64,000 nucleotides of DNA from Prochlorococcus sp. AG-347-J21 (lineage in GTDB: Bacteria; Cyanobacteriota; Cyanobacteriia; PCC-6307; Cyanobiaceae): assembly GCA_003281455.1 (NCBI GenBank), contig QCBX01000008.1, forward strand, positions 1 to 64,000, read 5' to 3'. Below, piece by piece: positions 22,317 to 30,632 of the stretch. The notes beneath the pieces were generated by a model that had not been told where the DNA came from, searched no databases, and saw only the letters and a list, made by a program, of their open reading frames with translations. A program made the position numbers and the translations under genes. Every line of letters begins with the position of its first letter. Position 1 is the first letter of the stretch.

Positions 22317-22643
22317 TTATAAATAATTCTTGAGAGTATCGTAGGCTAGAAATATACTTATTATTATCATTAAAGCACCAGCAGACAAGTTAAATTTGCT
22401 TGGAGATATTTTCTTTGATAACCATTTGCCAATTAGGACTCCTACTACACTAGAGCTTATTAGAGCTAGAGAACTTCCAAGAAAAACAATTATTGGCTTT
22501 CCTGATTCAGCGGAAAGCATTAATGTAGCAATCTGGGTTTTATCGCCTAGTTCAGCAATAAAAATTGTTGTAAAAGTCGTTATAAATATAGATAGGAAAC
22601 TTTTTTCTAAATTATTTTCTTTTTTTTCAAATTTGATATTCAT
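22317..22643 (-). CDS. UPF0016/GDT1 family half-size membrane protein (candidate Mn exporter subunit)
   Basis: FIAELGDKTQIATL motif; abuts its paralogue. Confidence 0.85.
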   Translation of the reverse strand: MNIKFEKKENNLEKSFLSIFITTFTTIFIAELGDKTQIATLMLSAESGKPIIVFLGSSLALISSSVVGVLIGKWLSKKISPSKFNLSAGALMIIISIFLAYDTLKNYL

Positions 22644-22987
22644 TTTCCTGAAACAGCCATTTTAAAAGTTTTCATTTCTTTACTTTCGCATCCATAATTT
22701 GATGAAATATGTTGTTTGCAGCAATCTATTAGAAATTTATCACCAGATTTTAAATATCCTTTAAATGCTTTAGAAAATTCATTAACTCGGCAAAAGTGAG
22801 GCCTTGTTTCATAAATTAAGCATTTTTTATTGTTTCTGTCTAAATTTTTACACCAACCGTCTTTAGCCGTCATTGAATTTATCAATGCGATATCTTCTTT
22901 GTTGAGTTTATCAGCCAGATCGCTTCTTTCGTCCAAGTCGAATTTACAACAAGCTCCACAATTTTCTATACATATCCATGATTTCAT
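22640..22987 (-). CDS. YkgJ-family zinc/iron-chelating cysteine cluster protein
   Basis: CIENCGACCKFDL...GWCKNLDRNNKKCLIYETRPHFCR. Confidence 0.85.
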   Translation of the reverse strand: MKSWICIENCGACCKFDLDERSDLADKLNKEDIALINSMTAKDGWCKNLDRNNKKCLIYETRPHFCRVNEFSKAFKGYLKSGDKFLIDCCKQHISSNYGCESKEMKTFKMAVSGK

Positions 22988-23069
22988 AATTTAATTCAAT
23001 CTTGTAACGTATCAGTACAGTTCTATCATTTATTTGTAAAAATAGTATCACAAAACATATTCATTAATC

Positions 23070-23147
23070 ATGGCAACACTTATTCCTTTAGCTGTAGTTG
23101 CGCTAGCAGGACCAGCAATTATAGCTCTTGTATTTTACCGTAAATAA
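23070..23147 (+). CDS. psb30: Photosystem II protein Psb30/Ycf12 (25 aa), not in the supplied ORF track
   Basis: MATLIPLAVVALAGPAIIALVFYRK; LAGPA(V/I)I core typical of Ycf12. Confidence 0.7.
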   Translation: MATLIPLAVVALAGPAIIALVFYRK

Positions 23148-23159
23148 AAGAATTTCTTC

Positions 23160-23924
23160 TTGGTGACTTCTCTTGAGGGTGTTTATTGGGATTTAGATGG
23201 TACTATTGCAAATACTGAATTAGAGGCTCATTTACCTGCTTTTAATTATGCCTTTAGAGATCTTGGGATTAATTGGTATTGGGATTCAAATAAATATATA
23301 GAGCTTTTGAAAATAAATGGTGGTAAAAATAGGATCGCTTATTACTCTAAATCAAATAATGACGAATTTTCTGAAGATTTAATTATCAAAATTCATGAAA
23401 AAAAACAGGAACATTACTTAGAAATAATAAAAGAAAATTGTGTTGAATTTAAAACTGGTGTTTTTAGATTAATAAATGAATTACATAGAAAAAAAATAAG
23501 GCAATTTATTGTTACTTCAAGTTCAAGAAAACAAGTTGATCTAATTGTTAAATATCTTTTTAATGGCTTTAATCCTTTTGATTTCATTATTTCAAGTGAA
23601 GACGTTGAATTAAAGAAACCAAATCCATTACCTTATTTAAAGGCAATTCAATTAAGCGGAATAAACAAAAATAACTCAATTGTTTTCGAAGACTCAAATC
23701 CAGGATTGAAATCTTCCTTAGCAGCTAACTTACCCACAATTTTTGTTCCTTCTAATATCCCAATTGTTCTTGAGGAAAATATTAAATTAAATTGCATTTT
23801 AGACAGTCTTGGTGATGAGAATAATGTGGCAAATGTAATTAAAGGGCCTAAACTAAAAAAATCATATGTTGACTACAGTTTTCTAAGTGATTTTTTAGTC
23901 TCTTGTAATAATGCAAAAAACTAA
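23160..23924 (+). CDS. HAD-superfamily hydrolase, CbbY/beta-phosphoglucomutase-like (TTG or GTG start)
   Basis: GVYWDLDGTIANTE; VTSSS; FEDSNPGLKSSLAA. Confidence 0.85.
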   Translation: MVTSLEGVYWDLDGTIANTELEAHLPAFNYAFRDLGINWYWDSNKYIELLKINGGKNRIAYYSKSNNDEFSEDLIIKIHEKKQEHYLEIIKENCVEFKTGVFRLINELHRKKIRQFIVTSSSRKQVDLIVKYLFNGFNPFDFIISSEDVELKKPNPLPYLKAIQLSGINKNNSIVFEDSNPGLKSSLAANLPTIFVPSNIPIVLEENIKLNCILDSLGDENNVANVIKGPKLKKSYVDYSFLSDFLVSCNNAKN

Positions 23925-24237
23925 TTTTTCAAGAATTACCTACCAGTTAAATAATTTATTTTTTGGGTTTCTAAGTGATACTTGGAAGACAAAATCTATT
24001 GGTCTAATTTCTGTTTTGTCAGGTTATTTTTTATTTGCTAATTTTCTTACAAAATTTATATCTGAGGGTAAAAATGAGTTAATTATGGTTCCAATAATTA
24101 TCGTTATTATTGAAATTATTATAAGAATTAAGCCTTCCTCTAATTCAAAACTTTATTATATATGGACTGTAGTTGATAAATTAAGAATTGGTGCCATTTA
24201 TGCCGTTATTCTTGAGGCATTTAAATTAGGATCTTAA
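23911..24237 (+). CDS. DUF565/Ycf20-like membrane protein
   Basis: FLSDTWKTKSIGLISVLSGYFLFANF...VVDKLRIGAIYAVILEAFKLGS. Confidence 0.75.
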   Translation: MQKTNFSRITYQLNNLFFGFLSDTWKTKSIGLISVLSGYFLFANFLTKFISEGKNELIMVPIIIVIIEIIIRIKPSSNSKLYYIWTVVDKLRIGAIYAVILEAFKLGS

Positions 24238-24240
24238 AAG

Positions 24241-24414
24241 CTATTCTTCTTCTTCTTCTTCGTCAATAGGATAAACAAATCCTTGAGCTTTCCCAGTTAA
24301 AACTGATTTACCTAATGATATAGCTTTTTGAGCTGCTACTGCTGCTTTCCCTTTCCAGACAGCGTGCCTTTGGTTTCTTTTGCTCTTTGATTTTTTCTTC
24401 TTTGGTACAGCCAT
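24241..24414 (-). CDS. rpmF: 50S ribosomal protein L32 (57 aa), not in the supplied ORF track
   Basis: [57 protein letters not shown]. Confidence 0.95.
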   Translation of the reverse strand: MAVPKKKKSKSKRNQRHAVWKGKAAVAAQKAISLGKSVLTGKAQGFVYPIDEEEEEE

Positions 24415-24545
24415 TCTGTTTCTTTATTTCCATATATTAATATAACTCTTAACTGGTTATCTCCCAAACTTTTGAGTATATTTTGTTTAAATACGTCAAT
24501 TTTTTAAATAAGCATATATGCTTTATTAATCACTTATGAAGATTA

Positions 24546-26300
24546 GTGTTTAGATCAAAATTCTCATATTCAAATTCTAAATCAAGTTATTCGGATCTTT
24601 TAGAAGATATAGAGACGGGAAAAATAGAATCAATATTTTTTTATCCTAGACAAAGAGAAATTGATGTTCTGTACAAAAATGGCGATAAATTTAAAATACC
24701 TATTCTTTTCAACGATCAGTTAATTCTTGAAAAGGCTACTGAAAATAAAGTTGATCTAACTATTAATAATAGTAGAAAAGAAGCTTCAGCTGCTAATTCG
24801 TTCGCTTCAATAAGTCTTTTCCTGATTTTTGTATTAGCCATAGTCTTAATATTGAGGAGTACATCAAAATTGGCTTCCAGAGCCTTTGGTTTTACCAAAA
24901 ATCAAGCAAAATTTTTAACTATTGATGATGTAGAAACGAGATTTGATGATGTAGCTGGTGTTCCTGAAGCCGCTGAAGAATTAAAAGAGGTAATAACTTT
25001 CTTAAAGGAACCAAAAAAATTTGAAAATCTTGGAGCAAAAGTTCCTAAGGGAGTTCTTTTAATTGGCCCTCCGGGAACAGGTAAAACATTATTGGCTAAA
25101 GCAATTGCCGGTGAATCAGGAGTCCCTTTCCTTTCAATATCAGCATCAGAGTTTGTAGAACTTTTTGTTGGAGTTGGTGCAAGCCGAGTGCGGGATCTAT
25201 TCTCTAAGGCCAAGGAAAAATCTCCTTGTATAATTTTTATTGATGAAATTGATTCTATTGGTAGGCAAAGAGGTTCTGGGATCGGAGGTGGAAATGATGA
25301 AAGAGAACAAACCCTTAATCAGCTTTTAACTGAATTAGATGGTTTTGCTGATAATTCTGGCATTATTGTTTTGGCAGCAACAAATAGACCAGATATTTTG
25401 GATGCAGCATTATTAAGACCTGGAAGATTTGATAGAAAAATAGAAGTAATGCTTCCAGATTTAGATGGAAGAAAAAAAATTCTTTCAGTTCACTCACTTT
25501 CAAAACCACTCTCAAGCGAAGTTGACTTAGGATATTGGGCTTCTAGAACAGTTGGATTTTCAGGGGCAGATCTAGCAAATTTGATGAATGAGAGTGCTAT
25601 TCACTGCGCAAGGGATGACTCTAAATTAATCAGTGATATTCATATAGAAAATGCTCTTGATAAAATTACCATCGGCCTGAGAAGTTCGTTAACAACTTCT
25701 CCAAATATGAAGAAGATTATTGCTTATAACGAAGTAGGTAGAGCTATTGTATCTGCTGTAAGAAATGGAATTGAATCAGTTGATAAAATTACAATTTTAC
25801 CTAGATCTGGATCTCTAGGAGGATATACAAAAATATGCCCTGACGAAGATGTGATTTCTAGTGGCTTGATTTCAAAAAAATTATTATTTTCAAAAATAGA
25901 AATTGCTCTAGGTGGAAGAGCAGCAGAAACGATAGTTTTTGGAGAAAGTGAAATCACACAATGTTCCATAAACGATATTTCCTATGCGACAAACATCGTG
26001 AGAGAAATGGTTACAAAATATGGATTTTCAATTATTGGCCCAATTTCAATGAATTCAGATAATAATGAAATGCTTTTGGGAGATGGATTATTTAGAAGAA
26101 AGCCTTTAATAGCAGAAAATACTTCTTCCAAAATAGATAATGAAATAATAAAGATTTCTAGAATTTCATTAAATAATTCAATAAAAATATTGAAAAAAAA
26201 TAGAGTCTTATTAGATAAATTAGTTGATATACTTTTAAATCAAGAAACTATAGATAAAAAAGTTTTTAAATTAACAACTTCTAAATTGTTGAAAGTTTGA
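24546..26300 (+). CDS. FtsH-like AAA protein lacking the HEXXH zinc motif (GTG start)
   Basis: Walker A GPPGTGKT, Walker [35 protein letters not shown] intact; HEXXH position reads NEVGR. Confidence 0.9.
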   Translation: MFRSKFSYSNSKSSYSDLLEDIETGKIESIFFYPRQREIDVLYKNGDKFKIPILFNDQLILEKATENKVDLTINNSRKEASAANSFASISLFLIFVLAIVLILRSTSKLASRAFGFTKNQAKFLTIDDVETRFDDVAGVPEAAEELKEVITFLKEPKKFENLGAKVPKGVLLIGPPGTGKTLLAKAIAGESGVPFLSISASEFVELFVGVGASRVRDLFSKAKEKSPCIIFIDEIDSIGRQRGSGIGGGNDEREQTLNQLLTELDGFADNSGIIVLAATNRPDILDAALLRPGRFDRKIEVMLPDLDGRKKILSVHSLSKPLSSEVDLGYWASRTVGFSGADLANLMNESAIHCARDDSKLISDIHIENALDKITIGLRSSLTTSPNMKKIIAYNEVGRAIVSAVRNGIESVDKITILPRSGSLGGYTKICPDEDVISSGLISKKLLFSKIEIALGGRAAETIVFGESEITQCSINDISYATNIVREMVTKYGFSIIGPISMNSDNNEMLLGDGLFRRKPLIAENTSSKIDNEIIKISRISLNNSIKILKKNRVLLDKLVDILLNQETIDKKVFKLTTSKLLKV

Positions 26301-26339
26301 TTTTATTGTTTTAAATTAAATAAAATATATATTATTTTC

Positions 26340-27092
26340 TTGATAATTAAAAAAAATAATACAAATTTATTCCTTGCGCTTTCATTTCTTCTTATTCTCC
26401 CATTTGTACAAAAACAATGGTTTAATTTGTATTTATTTGATATTAATAATTTCTCCTTTTATTCAATTCTTTACTATTTGAGCGGTACAATATGTCCATC
26501 TTTTATATGTTTAAACTCCTTAAAAAACTATACATACTATAATTTTAATAAGAATAAAATATATAGTAAAAATATCATTAAAGGTAAAAGATTATTAATT
26601 TTAGTAGCAATAAACTTGATATTTATCTCATACTTTATAGCTGATTATATATATATAAATTTTGATCTTATATTTAATTTATTTCTTGAAGAAATTAGTT
26701 TACCAAAACCGGGTTTTATTCAGTTAAGTACTTTCATCTTTCTAATTTCTATTTTGTTAATTTTTAAGAAATCTAAGATTTTATTAAAGAAATTAATTTT
26801 GGTAAATTTTATTTTTAATTCTTTTTATCTATGGCATCTTCAAATTAATAATATTAATGTTGATGATCAGTTTCATATTTATAGATATTTTGGATTAAAC
26901 GATTTAAATTTAATTAATATTTTTATCTTAGTCGTTATAGAAATTTCATTTTTTACGTGGTCTTACTTATCATATAAAACTAATTTAAGCGATTGGATCG
27001 TACACCAACCTCAAAAAGGGGATATTACCCCCTTTTTGAATATGTTTATTTTTTATTTTTTTATAATTATTTACTATTCAATACTTACTTAA
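26340..27092 (+). CDS. Hypothetical multi-pass membrane protein
   Basis: 250 aa with several hydrophobic segments. Confidence 0.6.
   Translation: MIIKKNNTNLFLALSFLLILPFVQKQWFNLYLFDINNFSFYSILYYLSGTICPSFICLNSLKNYTYYNFNKNKIYSKNIIKGKRLLILVAINLIFISYFIADYIYINFDLIFNLFLEEISLPKPGFIQLSTFIFLISILLIFKKSKILLKKLILVNFIFNSFYLWHLQINNINVDDQFHIYRYFGLNDLNLINIFILVVIEISFFTWSYLSYKTNLSDWIVHQPQKGDITPFLNMFIFYFFIIIYYSILT
27011..27039. terminator. Candidate bidirectional intrinsic terminator
   Basis: TCAAAAAGGGG-atattac-CCCCTTTTTGA, perfect 11-bp stem; sits just past the 3' end of the minus-strand peroxiredoxin gene. Confidence 0.7.
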
Positions 27093-27107
27093 AAGTTTCT
27101 AATTCTT

Positions 27108-27692
27108 CTATAGAGCGGCAAAATATTCCTTACTACCTTTGGGGTCCTCTAACATTGTTTTCTCCCCTGGGGTCCAGTTTGCTGGACATACTTCATCGGG
27201 GTTTGCTGCAACGTATTGATAACCTTGAAGAATCCTTAGTGTTTCATCAACATTTCTGCCTACAGGAGCCTTGTTAACCGTCATATGCATGACTACCCCT
27301 TCTGGATTGATAAGAAATAAACCTCTATCCGCTTCTCCATCATCATTAAGAACATTGTACGCCTGACAAATTTCTCTTTTTAAATCAGAAACTATCGGGT
27401 AGTTAATATCACCTATTCCACCTTCATTTCTTGGAGTTTGTATCCATGCTAAATGACAATGTTTGCTATCAACTGATACCCCAAGTATTTCAGTATTTAG
27501 TGCTGAGAAATCTTGATATCTATCACTAAATGCAGTAATTTCCGTTGGACATACAAATGTAAAATCTAGTGGGTAAAAGAATAAAACAACCCATTTACCT
27601 CTTAGACCTGAAAGTGTAATCTCCTTAAACTCTTGATCATATACTGCTGTAGCACTAAAGTCTGGTGCTTCTTGGCCAACTCTTAAGCTCAT
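27108..27692 (-). CDS. 2-Cys peroxiredoxin (AhpC/TSA)
   Basis: [34 protein letters not shown]. Confidence 0.95.
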   Translation of the reverse strand: MSLRVGQEAPDFSATAVYDQEFKEITLSGLRGKWVVLFFYPLDFTFVCPTEITAFSDRYQDFSALNTEILGVSVDSKHCHLAWIQTPRNEGGIGDINYPIVSDLKREICQAYNVLNDDGEADRGLFLINPEGVVMHMTVNKAPVGRNVDETLRILQGYQYVAANPDEVCPANWTPGEKTMLEDPKGSKEYFAAL

Positions 27693-27791
27693 GAAAAAAT
27701 TTGTCCTTTTTAAAATTATTTATGGTCTGAATGACCGTATTAACCATTATAATTTTATTAATAATGAATTAGCAAGTTTTTTTTAAATTCA

Positions 27792-27917
27792 ATGAAATGG
27801 CATTATTCTTTTACTAGGAAATTTACAATTTTGAATCATAATAAACTTTTAAAAAATCTCAAAAAAGAGTTAATTAAATATCCTATTAACAGGCTTGACA
27901 AAAAAAATTCTAATTAA
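27792..27917 (+). CDS. Possible very short ORF (41 aa)
   Basis: MKWHYSFTRKFTILNHNKLLKNLKKELIKYPINRLDKKNSN. Confidence 0.3.
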   Translation: MKWHYSFTRKFTILNHNKLLKNLKKELIKYPINRLDKKNSN

Positions 27918-27994
27918 AAGAAATTTAGTTTCATTTAAGATTCCTTTAAATTCAACTCTCTATAATTAGCATTATTCTTTTTAATATTTTTTTT

Positions 27995-28153
27995 ATGGCT
28001 AAATATATTGAAAGATTAAAAGATAAAGTTAAATTAAAAAAAATTGATTCTAATCAGCCAATTGGAGCTTGGATTTTCGTTATAATATTAAATATAGTGG
28101 GATTTGCGGGTTATTTTTACTTAAAAGTAAATCATATACAACTCGGTAGTTAA
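27995..28153 (+). CDS. Small hypothetical single-TM protein (52 aa)
   Basis: MAKYIERLKDKVKLKKIDSNQPIGAWIFVIILNIVGFAGYFYLKVNHIQLGS. Confidence 0.55.
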   Translation: MAKYIERLKDKVKLKKIDSNQPIGAWIFVIILNIVGFAGYFYLKVNHIQLGS

Positions 28154-28157
28154 AAAA

Positions 28158-28379
28158 TTATCTAATTTCCTTTTTAATTGAGCGGCAAAAATTTTTTAGT
28201 CTTTCATTTCTCGTTAAGTCAGGCAAAGTCCATATTGATTCTGTTTCGGGTAATGGATCTTTGCTCCATTCTTTGAATTCTTCCATTATTGATGCCTTAT
28301 TTAATTTTGATGTAGACTCTTTTCTTTTTTTTATATATTTTCTTATTACTGTTAGATTTGCCTCAATATATTCCCTCAT
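28158..28379 (-). CDS. Hypothetical protein (73 aa)
   Basis: ORF track; charged soluble sequence. Confidence 0.5.
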   Translation of the reverse strand: MREYIEANLTVIRKYIKKRKESTSKLNKASIMEEFKEWSKDPLPETESIWTLPDLTRNERLKNFCRSIKKEIR

Positions 28380-28441
28380 AATAATTAATTAGACTTACAT
28401 TAATTTATCATCCAGTACGTTCTGCTTTATAAAAAGATTAA

Positions 28442-28612
28442 TTAGACGTTTTGTACTGCTTGAAAAAGTCCAAACGAATAACCACCTATTAGAATCCAGC
28501 CAAGCACACTTGATATTATTGTAGATCTTCTATTGTGTCTCCTAATAGCTGATTCAATCATCTCATTAACTTCATCTCTATTAAGGAATTCTTTGTTAGA
28601 GCATTTTTTCAT
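28442..28612 (-). CDS. Small hypothetical single-TM protein (56 aa)
   Basis: MKKCSNKEFLNRDEVNEMIESAIRRHNRRSTIISSVLGWILIGGYSFGLFQAVQNV. Confidence 0.55.
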   Translation of the reverse strand: MKKCSNKEFLNRDEVNEMIESAIRRHNRRSTIISSVLGWILIGGYSFGLFQAVQNV

Positions 28613-28619
28613 TTTTTCA

Positions 28620-28636
28620 TTTTTTTTTTTTTTTTT
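28620..28636. repeat. Homopolymer tract T17 (+ strand)
   Basis: 17 consecutive T, read as A17 directly upstream of the minus-strand ORF 28442..28612. Confidence 0.9.
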
Positions 28637-28821
28637 ACGATAAACGAATTTATAAAAAAGTGAGCTTAAGATTTTTAATTACTAGCAGGAGTTTTATATT
28701 TGATGATTTTATAAATATTTCTTATTTAGTATTAAATATATTATGAAATTTTAAGAGTAATTTTTAAAATTTTAAGATAAAGTATTTGAATTGAAGGACC
28801 ATAATTTTTTCTAGACAAACA

Positions 28822-29016
28822 ATGAATATTAATGATAAATCTGTTTTGGAAATGCTTAATAAACTTATTGCTATTAATAGGCTAAATAAAACTCAAATTC
28901 TTCAAATGGTTAATTTAGTATCAATATCAAATGATATCAATGATTTAAAGGATAATTTGAAATGGGAGTCTCAATCATTTCGTCAAAATATTAAAACGAC
29001 TAAACTCATGGTTTGA
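28822..29016 (+). CDS. Hypothetical protein (64 aa)
   Basis: ORF track; MNINDKSVLEMLNKLIAINRLNKTQILQMVNLVSI. Confidence 0.45.
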   Translation: MNINDKSVLEMLNKLIAINRLNKTQILQMVNLVSISNDINDLKDNLKWESQSFRQNIKTTKLMV

Positions 29017-29103
29017 TAATTATGAATCCTTGAAATTTAAATAAGAGATAAATAATAATTAAATTAATTAATTAAGAGATTTATTAATAATTTACATGAG
29101 TTT

Positions 29104-29277
29104 TTATATTAAGTATTGATAATAATTTTTCTTATATGAAACTTCCTCTTGATTAATATAATTAATTGTTGTTTTCTTATCCTTGCCAAAGGATTTAATT
29201 AATACTGTAGATGTGATGATTATTATTAATAGGATTAGTAAGTCTCCAACTGTAATCCCTCTCTCCTTAATATTCAT
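29104..29277 (-). CDS. Small hypothetical single-TM protein (57 aa)
   Basis: MNIKERGITVGDLLILLIIIITSTVLIKSFGKDKKTTINYINQEEVSYKKNYYQYLI. Confidence 0.55.
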   Translation of the reverse strand: MNIKERGITVGDLLILLIIIITSTVLIKSFGKDKKTTINYINQEEVSYKKNYYQYLI

Positions 29278-29440
29278 AATAAAGAAAATAGTTTGCTTAA
29301 ATATAGCTTTTTTTTATTTAATAAAATAATATTTTTTACAAACAAGCTAAAAATACATATTAAGGAAATATAAAAAAAATATAAAAATATTAAGACTATA
29401 GTCTTTTGAATCATATAAAAAAAATAGATGAATTACTTAT

Positions 29441-29620
29441 ATGGAAGTCAAAAAAAAAATTAGTAGTTCTAACACTCCTGATTTTTTCTCTAAAGAGATG
29501 ATTATCACAAAAAAATCTCTTAACGAAAATCAACTCAAATTTACTTATCAAAAACAGTTAATCTCAGATCTAGATAACAAGCACAAAGAATGGTCAAAAT
29601 CTATTGATAGTAATTTTTAA
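29441..29620 (+). CDS. Small hypothetical protein (59 aa)
   Basis: MEVKKKISSSNTPDFFSKEMIITKKSLNENQLKFTYQKQLISDLDNKHKEWSKSIDSNF. Confidence 0.45.
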   Translation: MEVKKKISSSNTPDFFSKEMIITKKSLNENQLKFTYQKQLISDLDNKHKEWSKSIDSNF

Positions 29621-29769
29621 AAACCTTCGTTGATTATATTTAAAAGCTTATTTCTTTTATTTGTATTTTTCTTTTCCCAATCAAGTTTTACTTCATCATT
29701 AATTATAGGCTTGGCTTCATAAGCTAGATACCAAAGAATAAATCCGGCAGGAAAGATTAAAATATGCAT
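29617..29769 (-). CDS. Small hypothetical protein (50 aa)
   Basis: MHILIFPAGFILWYLAYEAKPIINDEVKLDWEKKNTNKRNKLLNIINEGF; divergent from the RHH gene. Confidence 0.5.
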   Translation of the reverse strand: MHILIFPAGFILWYLAYEAKPIINDEVKLDWEKKNTNKRNKLLNIINEGF

Positions 29770-29797
29770 AGCAGAAATAAGTTGACTTAAATCAAAT

Positions 29798-29834
29798 ATA
29801 GTGCAACACTTGTAATGTGCAAGTGTGACACTAT
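29798..29834. promoter_or_regulatory. Operator-like dyad upstream of the RHH gene
   Basis: atagtgcaacacttg-taatgtg-caagtgtgacactat: 15-bp arms matching 13/15, 7-nt spacer, 12 nt before ATG. Confidence 0.65.
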
Positions 29835-29846
29835 TTTTTTTTAATT

Positions 29847-30212
29847 ATGCCCTCTCCGAGGAAAAGAATTGGGTTTCTGCCTAGTGAAGAAGTTCATGAA
29901 ATTATTGAAAAATTGTGTACAGCTAATGAATTAAGTCAGTCAAAAGTCACAGGCTTATTGGTCGAAGAAGCATTGAGGTCTCGAGGAGCGTTAAAAGAAT
30001 CAATTTTTTCAAATAAAAATAATAGAGAAGATTTTATAAATTTTTCTTTTGAGCAAGAATCTGACTCTAGAAATAATAAATCTCCAGCTAATGGAGATAA
30101 TTATAAAGTTAATAAAAAAGCGTTATCTGACGATATCAAAATGATGCATGAATTTATTGAGTTTAAATATTTTAAGAAAGTTATGACGCGAAATAACAAT
30201 ATTTTTGAATAA
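29847..30212 (+). CDS. Ribbon-helix-helix (CopG-like) DNA-binding protein
   Basis: PRKRIGFLPSEEVHEIIEKLCTANELSQSKVTGLLVEEALRSRG. Confidence 0.7.
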   Translation: MPSPRKRIGFLPSEEVHEIIEKLCTANELSQSKVTGLLVEEALRSRGALKESIFSNKNNREDFINFSFEQESDSRNNKSPANGDNYKVNKKALSDDIKMMHEFIEFKYFKKVMTRNNNIFE

Positions 30213-30214
30213 AC

Positions 30215-30232
30215 AGTGTCACACTCTTAATG
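30215..30232. promoter_or_regulatory. Second operator-like site just after the RHH gene
   Basis: agtgtcacactcttaatg contains AGTGT-C-ACACT and resembles the upstream gtgcaacacttgtaatgt. Confidence 0.5.
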
Positions 30233-30350
30233 TTTTATAAAATTACTTTTTAATGGAATTTAGAAATTAATCAATAATAAATATTTCTGAAACTATTTCT
30301 AATCAACTTCTAAAAGAGGAATCCAAAAATAAATTGAATCTTTAAAATTC

Positions 30351-30391
30351 AGCGGACTAAATCCTCGTGGAGATATGAACCTTAGCCCGCT
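30351..30391 (+). other. Structured intergenic hairpin element, function unknown
   Basis: agcggactaa / ttagcccgct arms pair 9/10 around a 21-nt insert, followed by an A-run. Confidence 0.5.
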
Positions 30392-30482
30392 TTAAAAAAA
30401 TAGCAATAAATAAATAGAAATACAATAAATATGTAAAATTTACTTTTGATTTAAAATTGGAATATAAAAACTCTAAATATAA

Positions 30483-30602
30483 ATGGCAGTATACGAATTA
30501 AATGCAGTTACACAGGATCAAGTAGATGATCTTCTTGAATATCTTCAGCAAATAGATAAACTAAAAGAATTAATTATATGCCAATTTTTCTTGATAAGAT
30601 AG
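30483..30602 (+). CDS. Small hypothetical protein (39 aa)
   Basis: MAVYELNAVTQDQVDDLLEYLQQIDKLKELIICQFFLIR. Confidence 0.4.
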   Translation: MAVYELNAVTQDQVDDLLEYLQQIDKLKELIICQFFLIR

Positions 30603-30632
30603 TTAGAAAATATTTAGGAAAGTAGTTTATAA

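Noticed and set aside
22045-22665. Plus-strand ORFs 22045..22326 and 22396..22665
   Set aside because: Antisense to the two GDT1-family genes, whose ELGDKTQ motifs establish the minus-strand frame; no independent coding evidence.
24716-25969. Minus-strand ORFs 24716..24898, 24902..25213 and 25724..25969
   Set aside because: Shadow ORFs antisense to the FtsH-like gene.
26993-27277. Plus-strand 94-aa ORF
   Set aside because: Overlaps the 3' part of 26340..27092 and is antisense to peroxiredoxin; no motif.
29847-30212. Toxin-antitoxin pair with the RHH protein as antitoxin
   Set aside because: The adjacent small ORFs do not resemble known toxins and are not in a co-directional operon with it; autoregulated repressor is better supported.
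30351-30391. tRNA fragment or known glutamine/downstream-peptide riboswitch
   Set aside because: T-arm-like gatatgaacc does not pair as a tRNA arm, and the GGAAGUAGG-type conserved core of the glnA/downstream-peptide motif is absent.
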